Below, piece after piece: positions 24,475 through 33,771 of a stretch of 64,000 nt of DNA (positions are counted from its first letter, which is position 1; the number at the start of each line of letters is the position of its first letter). Under the pieces are notes generated by a model that saw only the letters and a program-made list of their open reading frames with translations, had not been told where the DNA came from and did no database searches. The DNA is from Paenibacillus sp. GP183 (GTDB taxonomy: Bacteria > Bacillota > Bacilli > Paenibacillales > NBRC-103111). The DNA lies in the NCBI RefSeq assembly GCF_900104695.1, contig NZ_FNSW01000001.1:4520001-4584000 (forward strand), in the 5' to 3' direction. The position numbers and the translations under genes were made by a program.

Positions 24475-26186
24475 CCTGAAATATTCATAGCGCTACACTA
24501 AGAACGCCGTCAGACCAGTAACAGCAAGGGAATGCAGGAAATTAATGCTTCACTTAAAAGGTGAAGAGAAAACATGGAAAAAGAGCCCTTACTTTGGTAG
24601 TGTTAAAGGTGACGAAACCAATCACACCAAAGGGAGACTCTTCTATGGCAAGTTTACAAGAGTACGGCATGAACTTCAACCCCCGAATGAAAGTGAATTT
24701 TGAAGGCGGCGATCTGACCTCGGACGCAGGCTTGCTATTATACAAAGAATTCGATCACAAACTCGGTCTTTCCGAAGCCGTTAAAGAGATGCTCGTCGTG
24801 CAAGACTCCGTTCACCACCGAGACCATCCCAATTCCGATGTCGTTCTTCAAAAGATGTATCAACATCTTGCAGGGTATCACACCGACGATCATGCGGATG
24901 ACCTCAGCGTAGAACCATTGCTGACCGCTATGATGGGGAAAGAGCGCTTGGCCTCACAGCCAACGATTTCCCGATTTAATGACAAAGCGACTATGGATAC
25001 CGCTAAGTCTTTAGAACGCATAAACGGCGTGCTTCAAGGTCGCGTCTATACGCTCGAGGCCAGAGACCAATTCGTCATGGATCTGGATTCTTCCGGCTTT
25101 GCCGCTTACGGTGAGCAACATGGAGCGAATTACAATGCCCACTATCAGCAGAACGGATTTCATCCGCTGTTTTGTTTTGATGGGCTGACGGGTGATTGTC
25201 TCGGTGCTGAACTTCGCGCCGGCAACGTCTATACCTCTCGTCAAGCCGTACGTTTCATGGGACCGATTCTCACGCGATACGAGTCGTATGCGCCGGATGC
25301 CTTGATCGTCCTGCGCGGCGACAGTGGCTTCGCCCTTCCGGGACTGTTTGAACTGACGGAAACAAAGGGCCATAAATACGCTATTCGCTTGAAATCCAAC
25401 GCCCGCCTGCAATCAGCGGCACAGGCTATGGCGAATCCATTGTTAAACCCGAAAAAGTTGCATGAGCGCCAAGTCCATTACCGGGAATTTCAATATAAAG
25501 CGGACAAGTGGAGTCGAACTCGCCGTGTGGTTGTTAAGATGGAACGTCTAGCCGGTGAACTGCACTTTCAGTTCACGTTTATTGTCACGAACATGACATT
25601 GCAGCCCTGCAACGTGATCCGGTTTTACTTTCAACGTGGGCATATGGAAAACTTTATTAAGGAAGCTAAAAACGGGTTTGCTTGCGACAAGATGAGCAGT
25701 ACAAATTTTGAATCGAATGCAGTTAAACTGCAATTGGCCATGTTAGCTTACAACTTCAACAACTGGTTTCGCCGCCTATGCTTACCCGAGAAACTAAAGC
25801 CAAGCCGTATGGAGACGTTACGTAACAAGTTGATTAAAATTGCGGGAAAACTGATCTATTCCGGTCGCTACTGGACATGGAAATTGTGCAGTTCTTGCAT
25901 CTACCGAGAGCCCTTCATCCAAACGTTGAACAATATCCAGCGTTTGCCTAGATTCGGGTGACGGTTAAGTCATTCTAGCAAAATCTCAAAAGCTTCATTC
26001 TGACCTAACGGGAACGCATGTCTATTTCAAAGTCCATATAATGGGAATTTATTAATTCACTTCATTATTGCTTAAGCGCTCCGCCAGATTGCATCTCCAA
26101 AACCCCACTGCAAGTGATTTTCGAAGGTCTAACTCCTATATTTCCCATTTGAGTAAAGGGACTCAAGGCTCCATGAATATTTCAGG
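24475..26186 (+). mobile_element. Apparently intact IS1380-family insertion sequence
   Basis: It is 1712 bases long. Inverted ends CCTGAAATATTCAT (24475-24488) and ATGAATATTTCAGG (26173-26186) bound an uninterrupted transposase gene. TATAT flanks both sides, consistent with the 4-5 base duplication of this family. The ends and product agree with IS1380. Confidence 0.9.
24645..25961 (+). CDS. IS1380-family transposase
   Basis: A 438-residue DDE transposase starting MASLQEYGMNFNPRMKVNFE at 24645; an ATG at 24561 extends the frame upstream without homology. Catalytic acids are visible in FVMDLDSSGF (first Asp) and VLRGDSGFALP (second Asp), with the final Glu expected in the ENFIKEAKNGF region. 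Family lengths are 430-470, so it looks complete. The C-terminal YNFNNWFRRLCLP is the usual end of the catalytic domain. No stop or frameshift was found, so this is the only element in the window likely to be active. Confidence 0.93.
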   Translation: MASLQEYGMNFNPRMKVNFEGGDLTSDAGLLLYKEFDHKLGLSEAVKEMLVVQDSVHHRDHPNSDVVLQKMYQHLAGYHTDDHADDLSVEPLLTAMMGKERLASQPTISRFNDKATMDTAKSLERINGVLQGRVYTLEARDQFVMDLDSSGFAAYGEQHGANYNAHYQQNGFHPLFCFDGLTGDCLGAELRAGNVYTSRQAVRFMGPILTRYESYAPDALIVLRGDSGFALPGLFELTETKGHKYAIRLKSNARLQSAAQAMANPLLNPKKLHERQVHYREFQYKADKWSRTRRVVVKMERLAGELHFQFTFIVTNMTLQPCNVIRFYFQRGHMENFIKEAKNGFACDKMSSTNFESNAVKLQLAMLAYNFNNWFRRLCLPEKLKPSRMETLRNKLIKIAGKLIYSGRYWTWKLCSSCIYREPFIQTLNNIQRLPRFG

Positions 26187-26243
26187 TATATTATTCCTCC
26201 TTGTGAAGAAACATTTTACGATTCCATCAAGGAGTGAGAGAAA

Positions 26244-26411
26244 ATGAAGGACTATCACTGTTGTGCAACCTGTATACATTATGAGATACGGAGAGGTACT
26301 TCCGAGAAGTTTTTTTGTCGCCGATTAGGTTATGCTACGAGTCCAAAATATCAGTTCAAATGCTGGATCCCGAAGGACAACATTCGAATCAAGATCAAGA
26401 TTGGTGAATAA
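26244..26411 (+). CDS. Small Cys-rich conserved protein (55 aa)
   Basis: An AAGGAGTGAGAG site precedes ATG-26244. The protein MKDYHCCATCIHYEIRRGTS continues EKFFCRRLGYATSPKYQFKC and ends WIPKDNIRIKIKIGE. Four cysteines in a CxxC...C...C arrangement suggest a small zinc-binding fold. I recall similar 50-60 residue proteins in Paenibacillus and Bacillus, but no function is known. The IS1380 copy separates it from the DUF6157 gene. Confidence 0.75.
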   Translation: MKDYHCCATCIHYEIRRGTSEKFFCRRLGYATSPKYQFKCWIPKDNIRIKIKIGE

Positions 26412-26569
26412 TTGAATGCCTCCGTATTGCATGATGCCATCACTCCCCATGAAAACGTAGTATACGTGATTTAAGGCTTTCATAAATAGCTTCCTGATAG
26501 CGAAAATATGGTAATATATAATGAGATAAATTTTAATCAACTACGGAGAAACCAGATTCAAGAATAGAG

Positions 26570-27496
26570 GTGCTGTTGTTGCTGCAAACGGTTTCAGGTT
26601 TAATTACTGCGCAGGAAGCGGGACGAATTTTGGAACATGAGCATGTCCTCGTTGGGTTTGTAGAAGACGGGAAGCTTACGCCGGAGCATTATAACCGTGA
26701 CGAGGTGGTCACGTCCATCCTCCCTTTCTTGTTGAAATTGGAGGAAACCGGATGCGGCACCATGGTGGACTGTGCGCCGGAGTACTTAGGCAGGGACCCT
26801 TACATCCTGCGGCGGCTATCGGAGCTGTCCGGAATCCATCTGATCACGAACACCGGATTTTACAAGAAGCCGTATCTGCCTTCCTTCGTTTACGAGATTT
26901 CAGAACGAGACCTGGCCGATATATGGACACGGGAAGCGCGAGACGGCATCGGGGAGAGCGGCGTGTATCCGGGTTTTATCAAAATCGCACTTAACGACGG
27001 GACGGCAATCGACGATACGCAGCAGAAGATCCTCCTTGCCGCTATGCGAACCTCGTTGGAAACCGGCCTGCCGATTCAGTGTCATACGATAGGCCCTGAC
27101 ATCGCCATGCACGCCTATGAGATCATGAAACTAGCGCATTTCGACCAGGAACGATTCATTTGGGTGCACGCGCAAACATTTAAAGACATTGACGTATACG
27201 AGCGGCTTGCGGAGGCAGGCGGTTGGATTTCCGTGGACTCCATTTTGCAGGGAACTTATGAGGAGCATGTGGAGTTGCTGGGTCAACTGCTCGACTGCGG
27301 CGTCGGCGAACACCTGCTGTTATCTCAGGATACTGGTTGGTACAATGTTGGACAGCACAAAGGCGGTAGCTTGCGTCCTTATCATCACTTGTTCACTGAC
27401 TTCTTCCCTGCCGCAGCGGCCGGTGGTCTCGATCCGCATTGGCTGGAGCAATGCGTTACGAGCCATGCCTTTCAAGCAATGAGCAGGCGAGCCTAA
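26570..27496 (+). CDS. Phosphotriesterase-family metal hydrolase
   Basis: About 308 residues. The exact start is unclear: GTG-26570 overlaps the GAGG site, and TTG-26576 or TTG-26579 have better spacing. Binuclear metal ligands of the PTE amidohydrolase family are visible: EHEHVLVGF (HxH), GFIKIAL (the Lys that is carboxylated), IQCHT and WVHAQ (two His) and LSQDTGW (final Asp). Family members act as lactonases or promiscuous phosphotriesterases; TCGCGTMVD-like segments as in PHP/PTE relatives support this. The substrate is unknown. It stands alone, 74 bases upstream of nothing recognisable. Confidence 0.88.
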   Translation: MLLLLQTVSGLITAQEAGRILEHEHVLVGFVEDGKLTPEHYNRDEVVTSILPFLLKLEETGCGTMVDCAPEYLGRDPYILRRLSELSGIHLITNTGFYKKPYLPSFVYEISERDLADIWTREARDGIGESGVYPGFIKIALNDGTAIDDTQQKILLAAMRTSLETGLPIQCHTIGPDIAMHAYEIMKLAHFDQERFIWVHAQTFKDIDVYERLAEAGGWISVDSILQGTYEEHVELLGQLLDCGVGEHLLLSQDTGWYNVGQHKGGSLRPYHHLFTDFFPAAAAGGLDPHWLEQCVTSHAFQAMSRRA

Positions 27497-27837
27497 CACA
27501 GATATATGTGATTCAATTCACACCTTCACTATATCAAAAAAAGTAGCACACCAAACTTAAGGAACTTGACGGCCAAATTGAAGAGGTAAAGTCAATGGGT
27601 ACTTCTTCTTATTGTATTTTGCGAACATATGTTTGTTAAAGTTATTCACCCAAAGAATTGGATTTCTCATTCGTTACTGGAATTTATTAAAACAAGTTAA
27701 ACCTAGTTCTGGTGTAGTCTTTAGCTTTTTCAAGTTAACAGAATGTAACCAACTTCTTGCGCAACCAATAAGGGACAACGTTCCATCCGAAAAATATAGG
27801 CATATGGTATCTCATCACTATGATGGAGGTTTTCCCA
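27497..27837. other. Intergenic stretch, no supported gene
   Basis: A plus frame from 27612 to 27887 exists, but it lacks a ribosome site and overlaps the CotF gene. No structure stands out. Confidence 0.45.
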
Positions 27838-28365
27838 TTGTCCGAAAATTCAAGAGTACCCCAGCCCCAGCACCTGGCCTGGCATGAGACCCTCGAGCTG
27901 CACGAGGTAGTAGCCACGCTAGCCCATCAGCTGATCGCGTTCAAAATGCAGCATGCGAACATACAGGACCCGACGCTTCGAAGTCTTTATACGGAGGCGA
28001 TCCGCGGCCTCGAGAAAGATATGCACGATTTGCTTCCTTATTATGAAAAAGTACCGATTCCCACGATGCGCAGAGACAGCCGCGAACCGGATCACCCAAC
28101 GCCCACGGGAGTGGACATGACCGCCTTCTATGCGGGAAACCTGCTTGTGTTTTTCAAAACCGCCACTCGCAACTACGCGGCCGTCATTACGGAAACAGCT
28201 ACGCCGTCGTTGCATGAAATGTTCCAGAGACACTTGCTAAATGCGGTCAACATGCACTACAAGGTGTTCAATTTTATGCTGGAGAGGAACTATTACCCAG
28301 CCTACCATCTGGATCGGCTGCTAGCCGGCGATTTGAGAAACGCCAAAGCCGCCTTGTCCATGTAA
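27838..28365 (+). CDS. CotF-type spore coat protein
   Basis: 175 residues from TTG-27838 (MSENSRVPQPQHLAWHETLE), chosen for GGAGG 9 bases upstream. The HLAWHETLELHEVVATLAHQ segment and the four-helix bundle that follows (LRSLYTEAIRGLEKDMHDLL; TAFYAGNLLVFFKTATRNYA) are the Coat F domain. Such proteins are made in the mother cell and assembled on the spore coat, and several paralogues are normal in Paenibacillus. A terminator at 28421-28453 ends the unit. Confidence 0.88.
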   Translation: MSENSRVPQPQHLAWHETLELHEVVATLAHQLIAFKMQHANIQDPTLRSLYTEAIRGLEKDMHDLLPYYEKVPIPTMRRDSREPDHPTPTGVDMTAFYAGNLLVFFKTATRNYAAVITETATPSLHEMFQRHLLNAVNMHYKVFNFMLERNYYPAYHLDRLLAGDLRNAKAALSM

Positions 28366-28420
28366 AGCGCGGTCAACCTCCTCAGTCGCATCTCTGTAGT
28401 CCACTTTTCATATTCTTTCG

Positions 28421-28453
28421 AAATCCCTTGCTGCAGCGCGAGGGATTTCTTTT
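28421..28453 (+). terminator. Rho-independent terminator after cotF-like gene
   Basis: Perfect 8-base arms AAATCCCT (28421-28428) and AGGGATTT (28441-28448) are followed by CTTTT. Confidence 0.8.
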
Positions 28454-28751
28454 CGTGAATGTATGGCCAGAGGATAAATTTCAAAGGAGACTGCCCAATC
28501 TGTCTACAGCCAGAGAACATTACCCTCGGTTCGATAACTCCGTTGCTCTATAAAACAAATAGATGATAAATCTTGTTATGCTGTGGCAGCTCCTTTTTTT
28601 TGGTTCATTGAAGTAACGGCAAAGTATAATTATAACGATACAATACATGGCTACTTTTCTAATTATTAATGTAGTATAGTTTTACACTCATAAAAATGAT
28701 TCCATAAAAAGGAAAACTCAACTGTGAATAAAAAAAACTACGACGGCACAA
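28454..28751. repeat. Decayed dispersed repeat in an intergenic stretch
   Basis: GGCAGCTCCTTTTTTTT (about 28586-28600) and the right module TTGAAGTAACGGCAAAGTAT (28608 on) remain; the left module is barely recognisable (GATAACTCCGTTG at about 28528). No gene is seen. Confidence 0.5.
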
Positions 28752-30426
28752 TCAACAAACTAACACTTGATCCCATTGATTCTCCAGTTGTTGCAGAAAA
28801 TTGTGGGGATTGCGATTAAACCGTCTTCGTTGAACGCTTTCGGATAGTCGTTCGCTCCATTGTGCTTTGCGCTTTGTATAGGTTTCATAGCTCACGGTTC
28901 GTAAACGGGCGACGACGTGCTTCTGACGAAGCGCATCATCAACAAGTACAATCATTTCTCCGTTACGTATGATGTAACTATTCCAATTCCGAAGACCTGT
29001 GATCCGACGATGGCAAGATTTCGTCCGCCGAAAAAATTGCTCCAGATCGTTGTTCGTTCGCGGGAGGTAATAATGGTCGTAGCAGGTAAACAACCCTTTC
29101 CAGAACCCGCGAGAGTAGCGGATCACATTGTCGACCATGGGAGCATCGGTCTCGTCGGAATACGTCTGTTTGAGCCAGTTCAGCACATGAGTCATTTCCC
29201 ATTCAGCCGTTTCGCTGGTCTTGTCTACTTCCGGCTCCAACGCCGCCGCTATATGTGAAATCGGCTTTGCCCAGCGACATACGGTTTCATAAAGGACCCC
29301 AAGTTCGTCTAGTTTACTGAAAATTCTGACCATACCCTGAAGAAGATGAGGCTCTTTTTTTAGTCAAGCATCGCTGCAGCGACGCCTGTATGGCCTGGGC
29401 TCGTTCATAGATCAGCATACCGGGCAAATCAAGTGGTGGTTCGCCATCTTCCAGGAGTAAAGCGCGCACTGCAGCGGCATAACCCTTTGCCACCTGGGCC
29501 TCCTTGTACGAGGGCGCTTCTGGTGCATCGCTCAATGCAAGGGGACTCGCTTTTGCGCTTGCCTGTGCTTCCGTGATTGCTTTTTTCTCGGTTTGCTCGA
29601 TTTTTCGCTCTATATCCCGCAGGCCGCGCATGCTCTTTTTCAGTTCCATTTTGAGTTTGCGATCGGCATCCACAACAGGCTTTGCGATGTCTTTCAGATA
29701 ATGATATTGGCAGTACTGATACGGTACATCAGGCAAGAGCGATTCGAAAGCCTGCCGGATGGAAACCTGCCCGTCGCTGACAATCCCTACGATGGGATAA
29801 CCCAGTTCAATAATCGGATCGATAAGTGTCCGTAATTCGGCGGCGGCTCCGCTCTTCATGTTCTGAGCCGCTAGAATCGTGCCGCTAAATACTTCTCGGA
29901 TGACGTATAACATCTCGTTTCCTTTTTCGGGTTGGACGCCATCCATGGAAAGGATGATGCCGCCATTCTGTGCTGTGGTTTCCGCCAAGATTTGTTTGAC
30001 GTAATCGTCAAGGCTTGCAGCTAGCAGTGTTTGATACCGTTCATATAAGGTTTGTGCATATCTTTCACTCGTCACTATACCGCGCTCATTTAGCGTATCC
30101 GCAATCTCCTTGCAGGTGCGATGCTGTTTGAAGCGCAGTTCGCCGACGAGACAGAGCACATCGTAACTGTATGAGGAGTGCTTCATACTCAGCGCTTCCG
30201 CTTCAGCTGATTTGTACGTGACACCAGCGTGCGGACAGTCTACGTTGGGACAGGCATAAGCCATGCTCCAAGCGTGAATGACGCCGCTGAGTGTTGAAAT
30301 TTTCTTGTTCCATGCAGTGTGGGAACGCTTTAATCTGATCCCGCAATGCGGGCAGTTTTTCATTTCGGGTCTGAAGTAAATTTTCGGCGCGGCGCCGAGG
30401 CGATTTTTCGAAAGCAAAAGGGTCAA
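28752..30426 (-). pseudogene. Large DDE-type transposase in two frames (unclassified IS)
   Basis: Read from 30426 down, the first frame holds a zinc-ribbon (MKNCPHCGIRLKRSH), a second Cys pair (CPNVDCPH) and a catalytic region with GGIILSMDGVQPEKGNEMLY and PIVGIVSDGQVSIRQAFESL, then CQYHYLKDIAKPV. It ends at 29314. The second frame (MVRIFSKLDELGVLYETVCR, from 29333) continues through NNDLEQFFRRTKSCHRRITG to 28752. The switch falls at a run of seven A (complement of 29355-29361); one A fewer would give a single protein of about 555 residues. It may be mutation, or slippage on the A-run. I could not place it in an IS family or define its ends. Confidence 0.75.
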
Positions 30427-30450
30427 CTCCTACAAAAATTGTTGTCCCTT

Positions 30451-30963
30451 ATGTATTCGACAAAAGAAAGGAAAATCCTGTTTGTTAATTGTGCTATCGT
30501 AGAAAAAAAACCTTTAAATTCGTCTGACCTCGTCATTAGAAGCGCGGTCATCGACGACGTCGATACGTTGCGCGACGTTTTTCGCCGTGCGTCACTGGCA
30601 ATCGAGGGCGACCGTGATCTCATAACCGCTCATCCCGAGTGGCTCGTGTGGGACGACGCGATGCTGCCGTTCGCGCGTGTCGCTGTTGTTGATGGGCGGG
30701 TCGTCGGCTTCGCGTCGGCACGTCTTGTCGACGACTTCCTCGAACTCGAGGATTTGTTCACTGATCCTGACTGGATGCGCCAAGGCATCGCGAGTGACCT
30801 GATCGAAGACATTGCGCGGCTCGGTGTGCGTGTGGATGTGACCGCCAACCCGCACGCGATGGGGTTTTACGAATCGGTTGGCTTCATCGCAAGCGGCGTC
30901 GCCAACACAGAGGGCGGACCGGCGCCGCGGATGCACCTCGATGTCAAGCGTGCTCGACCTTGA
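30451..30963 (+). CDS. GNAT-family N-acetyltransferase, GC-rich, start uncertain
   Basis: From about 30520 the protein reads LVIRSAVIDDVDTLRDVFRR, a typical GNAT N-terminal strand-helix. It then shows VVDGRVVGFASARL, LEDLFTDPDWMRQGIASDLI (acetyl-CoA binding loop, RQGIAS) and ANPHAMGFYESVGF (motif B). The C-terminus AGGPAPRMHLDV is normal. The coding part is far richer in G and C than its surroundings and probably came from a high-GC donor. The only upstream ATG (30451) lies in AT-rich host DNA, has no ribosome site and adds 20 unrelated residues, so the first few residues may be lost and expression is doubtful. Confidence 0.7.
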   Translation: MYSTKERKILFVNCAIVEKKPLNSSDLVIRSAVIDDVDTLRDVFRRASLAIEGDRDLITAHPEWLVWDDAMLPFARVAVVDGRVVGFASARLVDDFLELEDLFTDPDWMRQGIASDLIEDIARLGVRVDVTANPHAMGFYESVGFIASGVANTEGGPAPRMHLDVKRARP

Positions 30964-31054
30964 CGATCTTGATGCGATCGAAATGGCTAGAGTAATCAGA
31001 TATCAAAAGACACTTATATTATCACCCCTTCATTACCAGGCTACCGCAGATTTA

Positions 31055-31175
31055 ACCCTCTGGTGGCGATCAAGTCGATTGGACCGAATCGGCGACTATC
31101 GTCCTGTCTGCGGTCATGCTGTTCCCGCTTTTGATCGTATTTAATAAGCTACGTCGGCAGCAGGAAAGGGGCTGA
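31055..31175 (+). pseudogene. C-terminal membrane segment of a lost protein
   Basis: The frame reads SGGDQVDWTESATIVLSAVM, then LFPLLIVFNKLRRQQERG, with a stop at 31173-31175. One membrane helix with a basic cytosolic end remains. The family is not recognised. Confidence 0.4.
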
Positions 31176-31189
31176 CCGGCAAATGGGAA

Positions 31190-31360
31190 GTTAAGCGAGG
31201 TGATTACGGACGAATTTCCTGGAAACAATCGTGCAGCAAAATCGCTTGGCGGCACACCGGTAATTATGTATTTATACGTTGATAATGTTGACGATACGGT
31301 ACAAAGAGCTATGAATTAAGGTGCAATATCACTTAGACCAATTCAGGAACGGGAAGGTTA
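31190..31360 (+). pseudogene. VOC (glyoxalase/PhnB-like) family fragment
   Basis: KLSEVITDEFPGNNRAAKSL, then GGTPVIMYLYVDNVDDTVQR, match the middle of PhnB-like VOC proteins. An in-frame TAA (31317-31319) precedes GAISLRPIQERE, the continuation of the domain. Start and end are missing. Confidence 0.7.
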
Positions 31361-31406
31361 GTGTGGTAATATGAGGAGATAATTGAGAGTTGGGAGGTAA
31401 CCTGGA

Positions 31407-32447
31407 ATGAAAAAACCTAAAAGAATTATGCCTGGTTCAAGAATTGCAATAATATCGCCTTCAAGTGGCCTACCTTCTTTGTTCCCAGATATCTACGAGC
31501 TCGGACTAAAAAATCTTCATGAAGTATTGGGTTTTGAAGTTGTTGAAATGCCAACAGCAAGAATGTCTCCTGATGATTTGTACAAGAATCCACAACTTCG
31601 TGCAAATGATATTAACCAATGTTTCGAGGATAATAAAATAGATGGAATAATTACTTCAATAGGCGGATATGAATCGGTCAGAATTTTACCATTTCTAAAT
31701 ACGGAAATGATTATCAACAATCCGAAATTTATTATGGGATTTTCAGATGCAACTACTTTTTTAACTTATTTAAACCAGTTAGGAATGGTGACATTTTATG
31801 GACCTTCAATTATGGCGGGGTTAGCTCAGATTAAGAACCTTCCTTTTGAATTTACCCAGCATTTGAAATCGATTTTATTCTCAAATCAATTCCCTTATAA
31901 ATACTCTTCGTTTCAGAAATGGACAAATGCATATAAAGATTGGAACGATCTTGATACGCTGGGTGATTGTCAGGAATTTTATGAAAATGAGAATGGATGG
32001 ACGTTTTTACAGGGAAACTCCGTAGAACAAGGGTATTTGTGGGGGGGATGTATCGAAGTATTAGAATTTATGAAATCGACTACCTATTGGGCTAATGAAT
32101 CTTTCTGGAATGATAAAGTTTTGTTTTTCGAAACATCAGAAGAAAAACCTTCACCTAGTCAAGTTGGATATATGTTACGGAATTATGGTATGCAAGGCAT
32201 ATTCTCGAAGATAAAAGGGATTATTTTGGGAAGAGCGAAGGATTATTCCGAAGAAGAGAAACTAAAACTTAATGAGATAACAGTGAATGTCATAAAAGGT
32301 GAGTTTGGTGCTGATAAGGTACCAATAGTCGTTGATTTTGATTTTGGTCATACAGATCCAAAATTAATTTTACCTCTTGGAGGTAAAGTAGAATTAAATC
32401 CTTACACACATGAAATTATACTCTTAGAAAGCCCATTCACCGAGTAA
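31407..32447 (+). CDS. S66-family peptidase (LD-carboxypeptidase/MccF-like)
   Basis: A 346-residue cytosolic serine peptidase. A GGGAGG site precedes the ATG. The N-terminal SRIAIISPSS is followed by the nucleophile elbow MGFSDATTF (Ser), then VLFFETSEEKPSPSQV (Glu) and VDFDFGHTDPKLILPLGG (His), the Ser-Glu-His triad of family S66. The length and the SSGLPSLFPDIYELGL opening suit the MccF branch, which cleaves microcin C-like and other aminoacyl-nucleotide toxins, rather than strict LD-carboxypeptidases of murein recycling. A self-protection role is inference. The repeat-linked terminator follows. Confidence 0.88.
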   Translation: MKKPKRIMPGSRIAIISPSSGLPSLFPDIYELGLKNLHEVLGFEVVEMPTARMSPDDLYKNPQLRANDINQCFEDNKIDGIITSIGGYESVRILPFLNTEMIINNPKFIMGFSDATTFLTYLNQLGMVTFYGPSIMAGLAQIKNLPFEFTQHLKSILFSNQFPYKYSSFQKWTNAYKDWNDLDTLGDCQEFYENENGWTFLQGNSVEQGYLWGGCIEVLEFMKSTTYWANESFWNDKVLFFETSEEKPSPSQVGYMLRNYGMQGIFSKIKGIILGRAKDYSEEEKLKLNEITVNVIKGEFGADKVPIVVDFDFGHTDPKLILPLGGKVELNPYTHEIILLESPFTE

Positions 32448-32456
32448 TTTACTAAA

Positions 32457-32545
32457 CTAGCGGATAACGATAGTGGAGGAGCTGGCTCGTGTTAACTCCT
32501 CTTTTGGTTTGTTGAAGTAACGGGCAGGATACTATAATAATTCCG
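32457..32545 (+). repeat. Complete dispersed repeat with terminator after S66 gene
   Basis: Left module CTAGCGGATAACGATAGT (32457-32474), hairpin GAGGAG/CTCCTC with TTTT (32476-32505), and right module GTTGAAGTAACGGGCAGGAT (32511 on). It begins 10 bases after the stop. Confidence 0.8.
32476..32505 (+). terminator. Rho-independent terminator of S66 gene
   Basis: GAGGAG (32476-32481) pairs with CTCCTC (32496-32501), followed by TTTT. Confidence 0.7.
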
Positions 32546-32695
32546 CGAATAATTAAAGTAGAATATTTTTCTTGGTCAATTTTGCGAGGAAAGAGGCTCA
32601 TGCAGAACAATCAAATCGAGATCGTTACTCTTGAGCAATAACAAGCGACGACAAGTGATGATCCGATATGATGGAAGAGGAGGATATAGAATACC

Positions 32696-33157
32696 ATGTG
32701 TTATACCGGCGCTGGAGCAACTGAAGTGCATGCTAGATTGATCATCAACAGCTACAAGAGATGGACGGGAAAATCTCTTCTGGATGAAGCAACCGAATCC
32801 GTCAAGGAATTCGATCAGCTGTTTCATGCTCCGATCGTGATACTGTCCCATGGGTTGGAGACCGATCCGATCTTGAATTTCGGTAACCAGTCAGCGCTCG
32901 AGCTATGGGAGATGGACTGGGAGACGTTCACACATACACCGTCGAGACTGACCGCAGAACCAATGGAACGCGAGGAGCGAGCTGACTTCCTGAAGGCCGT
33001 CAATGAAAAAGGCTACGTTGACAATTATACGGGAGTTCGGATTTCCAGCACCGGCCGGAGATTTTACATCATGCGGGCGACAGTATGGAATCTCACTGAC
33101 GAAAACGGTACTATTCGTGGGCAGGCCGCTACTTTCCGAGAGCATCGTTTTATTTGA
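32696..33157 (+). CDS. MEKHLA-domain protein
   Basis: A 153-residue PAS-like protein. The ATG at 32696 lies 11 bases after AGAGGAGGA. The conserved pieces are SYKRWTGKSLL, APIVILSHGLETDPILNFGN, QSALELWEMDWETFTHTPSR, GVRISSTGRRFYIMRATVWN and GQAATF. The MEKHLA domain is known from plant HD-ZIP III proteins and bacterial stand-alone forms and is thought to sense a small molecule or redox state. Role unknown. Its 3' end abuts an antisense gene remnant. Confidence 0.85.
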   Translation: MCYTGAGATEVHARLIINSYKRWTGKSLLDEATESVKEFDQLFHAPIVILSHGLETDPILNFGNQSALELWEMDWETFTHTPSRLTAEPMEREERADFLKAVNEKGYVDNYTGVRISSTGRRFYIMRATVWNLTDENGTIRGQAATFREHRFI

Positions 33158-33423
33158 CTTATCAGTTTTGGAAATATTCCAAAAGCCGCTAATCGCATGA
33201 AATTGGCTGATAACAGATTCCTGAGATGTTTCAACTTCAAAATAAACTTTGGAAGAATCAGTAATTAACCATTTTTTATCAAGCTGCTTGGGCGTAAGAG
33301 AGCTGCTGTTTTTAGGGACTTGCGAAGAATCAAACACCTCTTTTACAACAATATGGTTGCCTGTGTAATATTTAAATAGCCAAATCCTCCAACAATGATA
33401 ACAACAATCAAAGTCACCCCCAT
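33140..33423 (-). pseudogene. Membrane-anchored protein, frameshifted and truncated
   Basis: From ATG-33423 the frame reads MGVTLIVVIIVGGFGYL (one membrane segment) and soon stops. The shifted frame continues KYYTGNHIVVKEVFDSSQVP, KNSSSLTPKQLDKKWLITDS and SKVYFEVETSQESVISQFHA until it runs into DNA antisense to the MEKHLA gene. One base near 33375 separates the frames and the natural 3' end is missing. The family is not recognised. Confidence 0.6.
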
Positions 33424-33585
33424 AACAACTTATTCTTCAAGCACCCAACCTCTCTTATTCTTCTATTAATAATCGTATATTGAATTCTTTTTATTAACTT
33501 TTGATGGCAGTGAGCTCGGAGTGGTTCTAATATCAGCAGTTGATAGGTACTGATGGGCTAGCGGTACTGATAGGTTTGGTGCTTG
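33424..33585. other. No gene seen
   Basis: AT-rich stretch with direct repeats of TACTGATAGG/TACTGATGGG near 33547-33575; no coding signal. Confidence 0.4.
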
Positions 33586-33675
33586 TTAGTTTGGATGGTT
33601 TAAGAATGAAGTGAAAATTAGCAGAATCAGTAAGGCACTAGATACGATGCTTAGCAACCATATAATGTTATTCAC
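33586..33675 (-). CDS. Possible 29-residue single-membrane-span peptide
   Basis: GTG-33675 opens MNNIIWLLSIVSSALLILLI, then FTSFLNHPN, with a stop at 33586-33588. AAGGCG lies six bases upstream. One hydrophobic helix with no charged residues inside is typical of small membrane peptides or type I toxins, but no antitoxin RNA was identified. Low confidence. Confidence 0.3.
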   Translation of the reverse strand: MNNIIWLLSIVSSALLILLIFTSFLNHPN

Positions 33676-33771
33676 AACTAAACGCCTTTTTTTTAAACCT
33701 TATACCAGTGAGTTTTCCGTTACATTGTATAATGTTGCGACGATAGTATGTTATTTTATTCCAATTAAAAT

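Noticed and set aside
27612-27887. 91-codon plus-strand frame
   Set aside because: No ribosome site, no recognisable motif, and it overlaps the start of the CotF gene.
32903-33140. Minus-strand frame continuing under the MEKHLA gene
   Set aside because: Only the part right of about 33140 reads like a protein; the rest is antisense to the well-conserved MEKHLA domain.
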